A stretch of DNA of 40,620 nucleotides from a virus (IMGVR_UViG_3300035670_000523:1-40620); one strand, 5' to 3'. Shown: positions 14,703 through 21,973, counted from the stretch's first letter. The notes: a model not told the origin generated them from the letters alone. Program-made: numbers and translations.

Positions 14703-17654
14703 CTCAGAAAGACCAAATTCTCCTCGACTAGGGTTGACTCGTTCCCTAAATAAATCAATACGCCTTTGTAGTTCGTTTCTGTTTTGTTGTCGCTGAAGCT
14801 CAGAACGTTGTCCTGAAGTTAAAGGCTTTAACTGCGCAGTAAGGGGCCGTTCCCCCACGCGGGGTTTAGCGGCAGCACCCGTACGCGGAGCAGTTCCGAT
14901 ATACTGCCGAAGTTTAGGTACGATACCTTCACCTGTTTCTTGACGAACTATTTCGTTTAACGCACGAGCCCCTGCCGCACCTACAAGCCCAGCGCCGATA
15001 CCGGGAGCCAAAGGAGCTGCTACAGGCGTAGCTAAAACACTTGTAGCGGCAAATGTGGCGGGTAAACTTTGTACAAACTCTTGAGCCATTTGTTGACCCA
15101 TGGCTGCAGGACCTTGTGCGTATCCGGTTTGAATGGCTTCTGGGCTGGGAATTAAATCGGCCACGCTGGGCAATAACGAGGAAGGTGCTTGCTTTATTCC
15201 CGCACCTAATTCCTTTAACCCAGCAGTTGCAGCCGCTACTGGATCTAAAGAAAAGTAAGCTTTACTAGTTAAAGGTTCGCGAGACTGAGAAATAGAAATT
15301 CGTGGAGGACGAGTTCGCGTCATCAAAACCTCAGCAGGTTCTATTTGAAGTTTGCCAGCTAAACTACCAGCAGCTCTAGTCGGTTGAAGGGGTACAATAT
15401 TTCCCTCTGAATTAACAAAAGCAAACTGTTCGCGACTTTCAGTTAACGGACCAAATCCACCGGCGCGGTAAGCTGCAGCTCGTCTATTTGGTTTCTCTCC
15501 GAGAAATAAATCGTTTCGACGGAGTATTGAGCTTTCACTTGGGTCAATTCCTTTAGCTTCTAAGTTTCGAACAATATCGTATGTATTTAAAGGTTCGTTT
15601 ATAAGAAGTGTTCCAGGACGAATTCCTGCTAAGGCATTTTCTCTTATAAACGACTCCATTAGATTAAAAACGGGACGTGGGATATCTTTAGCGTCATAAT
15701 CTAAACCAGGGTTATCCGGAGTAGCAGTAGAGAAAGAAATGCTACGTATGTCAGTTATAGGATTATCAGCTAAATAACGAAGAACATTTGTTGAAATATC
15801 ATCGTTAATAAACCCGCTTAAAGGATTTTCTATTCGTAATTCTCTTTCATTAAGTCCTCGGGAAAGCGCAACTTTATACGGACCTTCAGGATCAACTTGA
15901 GCGGTTTGCGTTTCCGGGTCATAAGAAAATGTTTCCCCAACCCTTGATAAAAAAGAACTCGTCGGATTATTAGTTCGGAGTAACTGCAAAGCACTATTGC
16001 CTGAGATATTTCGACGCAAGGAATCAAAATCTTGTGCTCGCTTAGAAATATATTTTTTTAATTCTTTAACTTCTTGATTCTCAGAATCATATCCACCACC
16101 GCCAACAACAGGAAAACGACGTGATAAAGCTGGAGCACTAATCGACTCCAAATCAGAGCCGTAACCTAATCGTGCAATATAATCATTAACCTGTTTTTGT
16201 TTCGCGGGATCGCCGCTTGTGTAATTTGTTTCTAGTTGTTTAAATTGTTCTACCGGAACTCCTAAGTCTGCTCCAATTTTTTTATATAATTTTAAACGGT
16301 CTTCTGGCTTAGATATCTGTTGTTCTGTGTCCACATAACCTTGTAACGCTGATAAATTTCGCTCTACGTTAGGTTTGCCACGCGTGGCCAAGCCTTGAAA
16401 ATAAGCCGCAGTTTCGGGATATTTTTCAATGTACTTATTAATTTTTTTTGCATCCTCATTTAATTCACTTTCGGCAGCTAAATCTTTGGTTTTTGCTAAC
16501 TGCTGAGGTAATCCTGGTATTGGGCGCAAACCTTCTTCTCGTCCAGGAAAGTCTAAAGATATTTCCGATGGGCGTCTGGCTAAAGCCCGTTGCATTAACT
16601 CCTGTTCTCCACCCAAAGCACTTAAGTCGCGCTCAATGTTATAAAGTGAATTACGAACATTTCTTTCTTGATCGCGTTCGCGCAAATAGCGGTTTACACC
16701 AGTATTAATTTGACGCTCCGATAATATGTCCCTTACTTCGGGTAATATCTGGTTGCGTACGTTTAACTCTGGATCAGTTAAATAGGGATTACTTGTGTGA
16801 CTTCTTGCAGCGCGAAGTAGCTCAGGACTTTCAGAACTAAAGTCTTCAAAACTACTTGGCAAATCTCCTTGGAGTAAACGATCAATAAGGGGGTTCGATT
16901 CTACGACAGGTAAACCTAACTGAGTAGCTCCTGATAAATCACCTCTTTGTCGGGAACGAAGCTCCTCGTCAAACGGATTGCGGGAACCACGCTGACGGGC
17001 TACGTTTGCGGCGGCTTCATAGCTCCTAACCGCTGCTGTAACGGGGCGAGTAACCTCATCAATTCTTTCTAATGCCGTAGCCACGCGGGGCATAAGTTCG
17101 GCGTAATCTGCTTCCCCACCAGTAACGTTGCGAATTATATCGCTAACGATTTCGGTAGAGGGTCGGTCGTAATCTTGTTCGGATAAGAACTCGGATTCTC
17201 CTGCAGTATTTAAACGGGTTAAATCGTTGGAATTTATACGTCGCGAGCGGTAAGCGTCATAAAGATCTTGACGCGCTTGTTGTACAGGCTGATCTAGTGA
17301 AAAGTCTTGGTTTTCTAAATACTGCGCTGCTTTAGGATTTTCAGCAGCTAAACGAAACGCACTGTAATCTTCGTAATCAGGATCTATCGAGTATCCTTGA
17401 AACGGAACACGATTAGGGAAATCTTCAACCGAAGCTAACTCTCGTAACTCGGGTCCGTCGATACTTTCATATCCATAGTCCTCGTCGGGATCACCTAGAG
17501 CACCGGATTCCCATAAATCTATAAGAGCGTTGTCTAAATCTCCTACGTCACGCGAAGAGCGAAATATATATTCTCTAACCCCACGAGGGCTGACTCTCGC
17601 TTCACGAAGCTTGCGGGATATTTCCTCAGGGTTGGAAAAATATGATGAAGTCAC
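14685..17654 (-). CDS. Very large putative virion/ejection protein (989 aa)
   Basis: The largest gene in the window. The protein is polar, Arg/Glu/Asn-rich over its first 800 residues without enzymatic motifs, with many short helical segments. A Gly/Ala/Pro hydrophobic stretch follows at about residues 830-910 (FAATSVLATPVAAPLAPG and GIGAGLVGAAGARA), then a basic Gln-rich tail. That composition fits proteins packaged in the virion and ejected into the cell; a peptidase or lytic domain is not obvious. The GTG at 17654 (MTSSYF) is chosen because a TATAAT at 17676-17681 would place the transcript start downstream of the longer upstream start. No homologue recognised. Confidence 0.7.
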   Translation of the reverse strand: MTSSYFSNPEEISRKLREARVSPRGVREYIFRSSRDVGDLDNALIDLWESGALGDPDEDYGYESIDGPELRELASVEDFPNRVPFQGYSIDPDYEDYSAFRLAAENPKAAQYLENQDFSLDQPVQQARQDLYDAYRSRRINSNDLTRLNTAGESEFLSEQDYDRPSTEIVSDIIRNVTGGEADYAELMPRVATALERIDEVTRPVTAAVRSYEAAANVARQRGSRNPFDEELRSRQRGDLSGATQLGLPVVESNPLIDRLLQGDLPSSFEDFSSESPELLRAARSHTSNPYLTDPELNVRNQILPEVRDILSERQINTGVNRYLRERDQERNVRNSLYNIERDLSALGGEQELMQRALARRPSEISLDFPGREEGLRPIPGLPQQLAKTKDLAAESELNEDAKKINKYIEKYPETAAYFQGLATRGKPNVERNLSALQGYVDTEQQISKPEDRLKLYKKIGADLGVPVEQFKQLETNYTSGDPAKQKQVNDYIARLGYGSDLESISAPALSRRFPVVGGGGYDSENQEVKELKKYISKRAQDFDSLRRNISGNSALQLLRTNNPTSSFLSRVGETFSYDPETQTAQVDPEGPYKVALSRGLNERELRIENPLSGFINDDISTNVLRYLADNPITDIRSISFSTATPDNPGLDYDAKDIPRPVFNLMESFIRENALAGIRPGTLLINEPLNTYDIVRNLEAKGIDPSESSILRRNDLFLGEKPNRRAAAYRAGGFGPLTESREQFAFVNSEGNIVPLQPTRAAGSLAGKLQIEPAEVLMTRTRPPRISISQSREPLTSKAYFSLDPVAAATAGLKELGAGIKQAPSSLLPSVADLIPSPEAIQTGYAQGPAAMGQQMAQEFVQSLPATFAATSVLATPVAAPLAPGIGAGLVGAAGARALNEIVRQETGEGIVPKLRQYIGTAPRTGAAAKPRVGERPLTAQLKPLTSGQRSELQRQQNRNELQRRIDLFRERVNPSRGEFGLSELLFGR

Positions 17655-17675
17655 TACCAGACCACCAATACAAGA

Positions 17676-17681
17676 ATTATA
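17676..17681 (-). promoter_or_regulatory. Candidate -10 box (TATAAT) for the large virion-like gene
   Basis: A perfect TATAAT on the minus strand, 22 nt before the GTG start at 17654. No good -35 is seen 17 nt upstream. The leader would be about 15 nt. Confidence 0.5.
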
Positions 17682-17718
17682 ACAGGGTACAACCAAAAAA
17701 AATCCATGAGGAAGTGTG

Positions 17719-17724
17719 CTATAG
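17719..17724 (+). promoter_or_regulatory. Candidate -10 box (TATAGT) for the DUF6717-like gene
   Basis: TATAGT (17719-17724) sits 27 nt before the ATG at 17751 and is back to back with the leftward TATAAT. The -35 region is weak. It supports the downstream ATG over an in-frame start at 17706. Confidence 0.35.
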
Positions 17725-17750
17725 TACGCAAGACCAAACTAAAACACTTT

Positions 17751-18122
17751 ATGAACTCAATGCTTACTATACAAATATACAAACATGATGGTCTTTGGTG
17801 TTTTACAGATGACAGCCGTGACTTGCTGCACGAACCGTTTGTGCTTGGAATGTCTGAAATAATTACGCATGTAATAAAACTGTTCAATATTGGTTCTGAA
17901 CAAGACTATTTTCGAATTACTTTTTCAAGTAACAAGTTTCCTCAACACCAAGGAAAACTTTATTATCAATATTCGGAATATGACGGCGCGTGGTACTGTT
18001 TAAACACTATAAAAGATGAAAATCCCAACGAAAACGATCTAAAAGGTTGGCTGTGCCCAGCAACTTTGAAGTTTTTTGAGATATTTCCTAAAAGTATCTA
18101 CTTCAAAGTCGAATTAGTCTAA
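17751..18122 (+). CDS. DUF6717-like small protein
   Basis: A 123-residue protein with the segment order I recall for DUF6717: a short N-terminal strand and GLWCFTDDSRDLLHEPFV (about residues 14-31), LGMSEIITHVI, FRITFSSNKFP, a Tyr/Trp turn (GAWYC near 82), and GWLCPATLKFFEIFPKSIYF at the end. This is a small family in cyanobacteria and phages, function unknown. The ATG at 17751 is preferred given the TATAGT at 17719. It overlaps the next leftward gene by 9 nt. Confidence 0.55.
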   Translation: MNSMLTIQIYKHDGLWCFTDDSRDLLHEPFVLGMSEIITHVIKLFNIGSEQDYFRITFSSNKFPQHQGKLYYQYSEYDGAWYCLNTIKDENPNENDLKGWLCPATLKFFEIFPKSIYFKVELV

Positions 18123-18251
18123 GAATGATCCGGGGTCTACACCAGTAGTAACAATAACGACAGCTCTTTTATAAAAAGGGCTGTCTATTTTGTTGGCTTT
18201 TTCAAGCTCTTCTTTAACTTTTTGCCATTTTTTTAATTGATCAGAGTCCAT
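18114..18251 (-). CDS. Small unknown cyanophage-type protein (45 aa)
   Basis: A 45-residue leftward reading frame, ATG start. It begins MDSDQLKKWQKVKEELEKA (amphipathic helix), continues with FYKRAVVIVTTG, and ends DPGSFLD. The helix plus 'FYxRAVxI' layout resembles small cyanophage proteins I recall. It overlaps the 3' end of the DUF6717-like gene by 9 nt. Unknown role. Confidence 0.5.
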   Translation of the reverse strand: MDSDQLKKWQKVKEELEKANKIDSPFYKRAVVIVTTGVDPGSFLD

Positions 18252-18334
18252 ACCACGAGGGCAGACATAAAAGTACAATAGCGTCGTATTTACGCGTAAT
18301 CGTAATAACTGCTACTTATTGAGAAAACAACTTA

Positions 18335-18439
18335 TTAGCGTTTTTTGCCGCCATTTTTTGCTTTTTTGGCCGTGGCGTTGCCAACGTGTTGCTTAGAACC
18401 AGGCTTGGAGGCGGATTTTTTCTTTTTTGAAGTCGCCAC
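18335..18439 (-). CDS. Tiny lysine-rich basic protein (34 aa)
   Basis: A 34-residue leftward frame, GTG start (MATSKKKKSASKPGSK...). Eleven of 34 residues are Lys, one Arg, with no acidic residues, and Ser/Ala/Gly between them. The composition is protamine- or histone-tail-like, suggesting nucleic-acid binding. There are no in-frame stops and the codon choice looks coding. It lies about 230 nt from the alternating-repeat tract. It could still be a spurious frame. Confidence 0.5.
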   Translation of the reverse strand: MATSKKKKSASKPGSKQHVGNATAKKAKNGGKKR

Positions 18440-18511
18440 GGCGCTAAAAGTTATATAAAACTATTTTAGATCAAAAAATCTGCGCCGAAATTTTTTATAG
18501 AGGCTGTCATT

Positions 18512-18661
18512 ATGCTGTCATTCAAAATGTTGGACCTCAGTTTACCCAGAAAATTATCAGAACCTTCTCGCCCCCGCCGTCGACCAAAGTCTATATATAA
18601 AAAAAAGGCCGAATTGCAGGCAGGATTGCGGTCACAAATCGCGGCCACTAAATATAACTAA
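18512..18661 (+). CDS. Small basic protein (49 aa)
   Basis: A 49-residue rightward frame, ATG start, with an Arg/Lys-rich centre (SRPRRRPKSIYKKKAELQAG) followed by an amphipathic helix. An internal ATG at 18527 is an alternative start. Its stop codon is 4 nt from the alternating pyrimidine-purine tract. A nucleic-acid-binding role is a guess from composition. Confidence 0.4.
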   Translation: MLSFKMLDLSLPRKLSEPSRPRRRPKSIYKKKAELQAGLRSQIAATKYN

Positions 18662-18664
18662 CCT

Positions 18665-18759
18665 CGCGTGCGTGCGCGTGCGCGTGCGCGTGTGTGCGCG
18701 TGTATGTATGCGCGTGTATGTATGCGCGTGGGCGGGGGTGCGTGCGTGCGTGCGTGTGT
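18665..18759. repeat. Alternating pyrimidine-purine (CG/TG/TA) tract, Z-DNA type
   Basis: Positions 18665-18730 alternate pyrimidine and purine without a single break for 66 nt, made of CG, TG and TA steps. Two tandem copies of CGCGTGTATGTATG lie at 18697-18710 and 18711-18724. After a GGCGGGGG interruption a further 22 nt alternate (18738-18759, mainly TGCG repeats). Such tracts adopt Z-DNA under negative supercoiling. Confidence 0.9.
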
Positions 18760-18965
18760 TTCTATTCTAGATCAAACCCTGCGCTGTGTGACAGTTGGGG
18801 AACCGGCTGGGCCCCCTTGACGTTCGAACCGGTTAGCCCTTACCTTGAGGTCACTGGAGAGCAGGCCTCGGCCAGAACCCAGTCCGCACTTAGACAATTC
18901 GGCACCGGCAAGGGCAGTAGCGTCACGCAGCGATGCGGCGAAAGGAACTCCCGGTGTAGATAAAT

Positions 18966-19038
18966 ATGCAATTCATGCAGCAGCGCAATGCAGCCGAACC
19001 ACAGTAGGCCACTGGATATGCACCGACTACTGCATGAA
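18966..19038. repeat. ATGCA repeat cluster with 9-bp inverted repeat
   Basis: ATGCA occurs at 18966, 18975, 18988 and 19018, and inverted (TGCAT) at 19031. TTCATGCAG (18972-18980) and CTGCATGAA (19030-19038) are perfect complements around 49 nt. This could be an iteron-like binding region or the base of an RNA stem. Confidence 0.5.
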
Positions 19039-19126
19039 CACAAAGAGTCTGTAACTAAGGCAAACTATGGGCGCTAAATGTTAACAACTCTCGCCCAGTT
19101 GTAACTGAATACAACCTTTGTCAGGG

Positions 19127-19287
19127 TGTAGTTAGTTACAGTGCCGCAGATCTTCTTGTCCAGCGTACCTGTGTTTGATGCAGGTACTCTGGCCATTGGA
19201 CATTAACCTCCCACGTCGGCGCTTATCCGTACGATGGCGAGGTTAGTTATCAGCCAATGATCATTCTGTGCACTGTAACTAACTACA
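19127..19287. repeat. Perfect 18-bp inverted repeat enclosing two hairpins
   Basis: TGTAGTTAGTTACAGTGC (19127-19144) is the exact reverse complement of 19270-19287, 125 nt apart. Inside, hairpin 1 has GTCCA/TGGAC (19158-19162, 19197-19201) and GTACCTG/CAGGTAC (19165-19171, 19181-19187). Hairpin 2 has TAACCTC/GAGGTTA (19204-19210, 19239-19245) closed further by CGTCG/CGATG. The whole folds as a three-way junction as RNA, or as a large cruciform as DNA. Confidence 0.85.
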
Positions 19288-19387
19288 TACCTAGCAAATT
19301 GTTTTCACTTTTCCTCCAGAGTTTTACTCTGTGGGGTTTCATCTTGTCTGTAACTTGTCTGCGGGCAGGTTCAATTTAGGACCAAAC

Positions 19388-19405
19388 ATGATCATTCTTG
19401 ATCAT
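19388..19405. promoter_or_regulatory. 7-bp hairpin/palindrome ATGATCA-TTCT-TGATCAT
   Basis: ATGATCA (19388-19394) and TGATCAT (19399-19405) are perfect complements around TTCT. TGATCATTCT also occurs at 19258. It lies about 85 nt before the first rightward gene and could be an operator. Confidence 0.45.
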
Positions 19406-19416
19406 AGACTTTTGTC

Positions 19417-19474
19417 GATTCTCTCCTTAAACTTAATAGTTTAATGAGGGATTCTCCCTCAAACCTAACAGTTT
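19417..19474 (+). repeat. Imperfect tandem direct repeat in leader of first rightward gene
   Basis: A 26-nt unit at 19417-19442 (GATTCTC...TAATAGTTT) recurs as a 25-nt copy at 19450-19474 (GATTCTC...TAACAGTTT) with a period of 33 nt. The second copy overlaps a 7-bp hairpin TGAGGGA-TTC-TCCCTCA (19445-19461). It ends 15 nt before the start codon at 19490. TTGTCG-16-TAATAG at 19412-19439 is a possible promoter inside it. Confidence 0.55.
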
Positions 19475-19489
19475 CTCAGGTGTATCTAC

Positions 19490-19816
19490 ATGACTGAACT
19501 GACAATTAAGACCAACAATCAACCACGGCAGCCTATGTCTGGCTTGACCATTGAGCTATTTGTTGGTGACAAACAAGCTACAAAGATTCGCCAACAGTTC
19601 GATTATTTGTCTGACGAAGAGTTTGAGAATGAATCATTCATAAGTTACAAAGGTTATGTATACGCTATGTCCGACTTCATGCGAATCGATCAGGATTCTA
19701 CCGGCGACCTAGCACAACTAGGTTGGCACGGTTACAGTTCAGATTCATTCTTTAGTGGAGCGTTAATTAAACTATGTGATGACGGCGATGTAATTATGGG
19801 ACGCTTCTACTCCTGA
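19490..19816 (+). CDS. Unknown protein, first gene of rightward arm
   Basis: A 108-residue protein starting with ATGACTGA (MTELTIKTNN). It has an acidic C-terminal half (YLSDEEFENESF, then IKLCDDGDVIMGRF) with a beta-rich look. It heads the rightward arm and is preceded by the repeat-bearing leader, so it is probably an early gene. No family recognised. Confidence 0.65.
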   Translation: MTELTIKTNNQPRQPMSGLTIELFVGDKQATKIRQQFDYLSDEEFENESFISYKGYVYAMSDFMRIDQDSTGDLAQLGWHGYSSDSFFSGALIKLCDDGDVIMGRFYS

Positions 19817-19860
19817 TATTTGTAACTAACCCAACACACAATCACAAACTTCCTATCATC

Positions 19861-20163
19861 ATGCCCGACACAGTTGCGGCACGCGAGCTACAACTTTACG
19901 CGTGCAATTTTTCAGAAGCTCACTACAACATGGTGGGCAAAACGTTATCTAAGTTTCACAAGCAAGGTACGTTTAATCTTGACCGTGCCATTGGTTATGT
20001 TGATCGCTATTTGTTAATTCCTGCTGCTAAAGATTACGTTCAATGTTTCGGCAGTATGGAAACATCGTGGAAGATATTATTCTCCAAACCGACACGTTCC
20101 CACGCTGCTGAAACTATTGCTCGTGAGTTTGTTGCCGAGTTTCGGTTAGGTAACTATTGGTAA
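19861..20163 (+). CDS. Unknown small protein
   Basis: A 100-residue protein (MPDTVAARELQLYACN...) with ATG preceded by ATC ATC. It is helical with aromatic residues (LDRAIGYVDRYLLIPAAKDY). I recall similar proteins in cyanophages. No function known. Confidence 0.6.
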   Translation: MPDTVAARELQLYACNFSEAHYNMVGKTLSKFHKQGTFNLDRAIGYVDRYLLIPAAKDYVQCFGSMETSWKILFSKPTRSHAAETIAREFVAEFRLGNYW

Positions 20164-20168
20164 TTACC

Positions 20169-20369
20169 ATGAATAAACTACAGTATGCTGACGAACTTGT
20201 GCGGGTTAAGTTTGATCTACAGCGTCAAGTTCTAGACAGTTGGGATCAACTAAATAACATGCAACAACAACATGCGCGACTGTTGCAACGTCTGCAACAT
20301 GTTCGCGAGCAGATTAATTTATTGAACGAACCTTCACTCTTTGATCAACTATTTGAGACACAATCATGA
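20169..20369 (+). CDS. Small coiled-coil protein
   Basis: A 66-residue protein, nearly all one Gln/Leu-rich coiled coil (QQQHARLLQRLQHVREQINLL). The ATG at 20169 lies 5 nt after the previous stop and is preferred over an in-frame TTG at 20157 that would overlap it. The stop overlaps the next start by 4 nt. Confidence 0.6.
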   Translation: MNKLQYADELVRVKFDLQRQVLDSWDQLNNMQQQHARLLQRLQHVREQINLLNEPSLFDQLFETQS

Positions 20370-20572
20370 GCACATTTACACTCGCAACAGGTCGCAAAGT
20401 TGAGAAGAATGCCACATATTGTGTGGCAGTTAAAACTCGTGGCCGGTGGAATCATCAATTCTTTAAGTCATACAAAGGCGCAATCAATGAGATGCGTCGG
20501 CTACGTAGTCACAGCGCAGATACGATTGCATATTATGACATTCAAGATTTCAAACTAATTGAAGCAAACTGA
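20366..20572 (+). CDS. Small basic unknown protein
   Basis: A 68-residue protein (MSTFTLATGRKVEKNA...) with beta-like N-terminus and basic helix (GAINEMRRLRSH). Starts with ATGA overlapping the previous stop. The layout of residues 17-60 (aromatic strand, helix, strand) looks like a small one-domain fold. Unknown function. Confidence 0.6.
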   Translation: MSTFTLATGRKVEKNATYCVAVKTRGRWNHQFFKSYKGAINEMRRLRSHSADTIAYYDIQDFKLIEAN

Positions 20573-20574
20573 TT

Positions 20575-20742
20575 ATGTACTACATCCAACGTCGCTCTAT
20601 CAATCACAACTATCTAGAAACTATCGACGAGTTTGAGTCGTATATGGAGGCATCTAGCACGGTTCGAGAGCATCGAATGTGCGATTATTCTGCAGACTAT
20701 TATGTAAGCTCACGTTGCTGTAAAGCATGGAAAGAATCGTGA
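20575..20742 (+). CDS. Small unknown protein (55 aa)
   Basis: A 55-residue frame starting ATG two nt after the previous stop, MYYIQRRSINHNYLETIDEF, with Cys pairs in the C-terminal half (SRCCKAWKES) and several Tyr. Tight fit between genes and a GTGA overlap with the next supports it. No family recognised. Confidence 0.55.
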   Translation: MYYIQRRSINHNYLETIDEFESYMEASSTVREHRMCDYSADYYVSSRCCKAWKES

Positions 20743-20939
20743 ACACACTATCTGCAACCACGCTGCGAACAGCATTAGTAGATTACCGCGCAGAATTGCT
20801 GCGCATGTTGAACAAGTACCCTAGTACGTTTGCTGCTAATGATGTAGCAATCGATGAGATTGATCGGGTGTTGTTATCTATCGAGGGCAACATCACAACA
20901 GTCAACGTCACACCATCAACCTGCAATCCTAATCGCTAA
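20739..20939 (+). CDS. Small unknown helical protein
   Basis: A protein of about 66 residues (MNTLSATTLRTALVDYRAEL...), two helices separated by a loop. The GTG at 20739 overlaps the previous stop by 4 nt (GTGA) and is preceded by ATC, like its neighbours; an ATG at 20727 would add four residues and a 16-nt overlap. Unknown function. Confidence 0.55.
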   Translation: MNTLSATTLRTALVDYRAELLRMLNKYPSTFAANDVAIDEIDRVLLSIEGNITTVNVTPSTCNPNR

Positions 20940-20944
20940 GTATC

Positions 20945-21130
20945 ATGTACAACCCAAACTTCCCTGAGTTTCACAAAGATCAACTGCTCGCAGTAGTTAA
21001 GCACTACATGCAGCAAGATATGTGCAGACATTTAATGCGTGAATGTCCTGCAGCATATAACTCACTATGCGGCAGAGTTGTTGTTACTTCGCAGATCGAA
21101 GATAACGGCGACAAAGTTATCTCCCGCTGA
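20945..21130 (+). CDS. Small unknown protein
   Basis: A 61-residue protein, ATG preceded by ATC, with Met/Cys/His-rich middle (HYMQQDMCRHLMRECPAAYN). Nothing recognised. Confidence 0.55.
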   Translation: MYNPNFPEFHKDQLLAVVKHYMQQDMCRHLMRECPAAYNSLCGRVVVTSQIEDNGDKVISR

Positions 21131-21172
21131 CGCGGGGCAAACTCACACAATCACACTAACATCACAATCATC

Positions 21173-21439
21173 ATGGCTTATAGTGTATACAAGTCTCGCA
21201 TATGTAGCGAGTCAATCGACACAATCGCAATCGTTCTCCACGGTGCTTTTTGTCTGCTGACAGACGATCAACTACAGAAGTGGTACAGAACTACAGTAGA
21301 TACAATCCGCGCATTATCTAACAGCGTGGATAAAGATACACCAGCAACGAAACAATTCCTTCAGGAGGAACAACTTAAGAAAGACATTATTGAGTCTATG
21401 TGTCGTCTACGACAGATCCCACTTAGCGCCAGTTTCTGA
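21173..21439 (+). CDS. Unknown small protein
   Basis: An 88-residue protein starting after ATCATC (MAYSVYKSRICSES...). The C-terminal half is helical and charged (TKQFLQEEQLKKDIIESMCR). A frame in another phase spans its start but has no support. Unknown function. Confidence 0.6.
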   Translation: MAYSVYKSRICSESIDTIAIVLHGAFCLLTDDQLQKWYRTTVDTIRALSNSVDKDTPATKQFLQEEQLKKDIIESMCRLRQIPLSASF

Positions 21440-21465
21440 CAATGTACCTCACTCAAAACACCATC

Positions 21466-21696
21466 ATGAAAGAACAGTTTCACGTCACAGTTACGTTAAC
21501 AAGGGATGAGTTGTACGATCTATGTGCAGCTCTACATGATTCAACATCTTATTGGTATAAACATCTACGCAACGCACAAACGGAGAAAAATTATTTCTTA
21601 AGTGCGAATGGTGCGGAACTTGTTTACGATCAACGCAGTAACATGTACACCAAGTTCAATGATGTTTATCACGCCACATTCGGAGACGAAGATTAA
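21466..21696 (+). CDS. Unknown small acidic protein
   Basis: A 76-residue protein (MKEQFHVTVTLTRDEL...) with a helix (YDLCAALHDSTSYWYKHLRN) and aromatic C-terminus. The ATG at 21466 is preceded by ACCATC, the local start context, so it is preferred over the upstream in-frame ATG at 21442. The stop overlaps the end of the convergent gene by 4 nt. Confidence 0.55.
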   Translation: MKEQFHVTVTLTRDELYDLCAALHDSTSYWYKHLRNAQTEKNYFLSANGAELVYDQRSNMYTKFNDVYHATFGDED

Positions 21697-21914
21697 ACAC
21701 CGCGTAAGCGTTGTCCACTAATTTGATCTAACAACTGCTTCATCGCATCCTGTAACTGTGGGGAATTAGGGTCACCTAACTCCCCTGCTTTAATTGCACG
21801 GTATAGAATCTGTGCATCTTGCCGATCACGCTGACGATCTTCATACGATGACGCCATTAGTGAATCATCCCCAGGAACCAACATCGACACGTCGGTGTCA
21901 CCAGCAAAACGCAT
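21693..21914 (-). CDS. Isolated leftward small protein
   Basis: A 73-residue acidic protein (MRFAGDTDVSMLVPG..., ending QLLDQISGQRLRGV), ATG start. It is the only leftward gene between 18.5 and 36.4 kb and shares with the 14.2-kb gene a size of 73 residues and a similar helix-loop-helix layout. It may be a late gene stranded in the early region. Unknown function. Confidence 0.5.
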   Translation of the reverse strand: MRFAGDTDVSMLVPGDDSLMASSYEDRQRDRQDAQILYRAIKAGELGDPNSPQLQDAMKQLLDQISGQRLRGV

Positions 21915-21973
21915 GGATCAGCTCATATGCTGCGTCCATTCTACACACTCATTAATCTTGCATCTTTAAAATC

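Larger units (their letters stand above)
18662..19489. other. Long non-coding switch region, candidate origin or structured RNA
   Basis: About 830 nt with no convincing gene on either strand, the only such stretch in the window. It holds an alternating pyrimidine-purine tract, ATGCA repeats, an 18-bp inverted repeat with nested hairpins, scattered TGTAACTAA motifs and a repeat-bearing leader before the first gene of the rightward arm. These parts are listed separately. Transcription runs mainly left on one side and right on the other, as at many phage origins. The part from 18770 to 18960 shows nothing I can name. Confidence 0.6.
19050..19829. repeat. Dispersed TGTAACTAA motif
   Basis: TGTAACTAA occurs at 19050-19058, inverted at 19132-19140, at 19274-19282 and at 19821-19829. 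Near copies are at 19100 (TGTAACTGA) and 19349 (TGTAACTTG). Two of the perfect copies form the arms of the 18-bp inverted repeat; the last lies in the spacer after the first rightward gene. Confidence 0.55.

Noticed and set aside
18790-18845. A GTTCGAAC element that might be the T-arm of a tRNA
   Set aside because: No acceptor or anticodon arm pairs around it in either orientation.
18694-18963. A rightward reading frame through the alternating repeat tract
   Set aside because: Its N-terminal third is only the translation of the simple repeat (Val/Cys/Arg/Ala steps), and the rest shows no domain-like pattern.
18845-19054. A 69-residue rightward frame in the switch region
   Set aside because: Arg/Ser/Pro-rich with no start context and overlapping the ATGCA repeats; an open frame of this size is expected by chance in GC-rich DNA.
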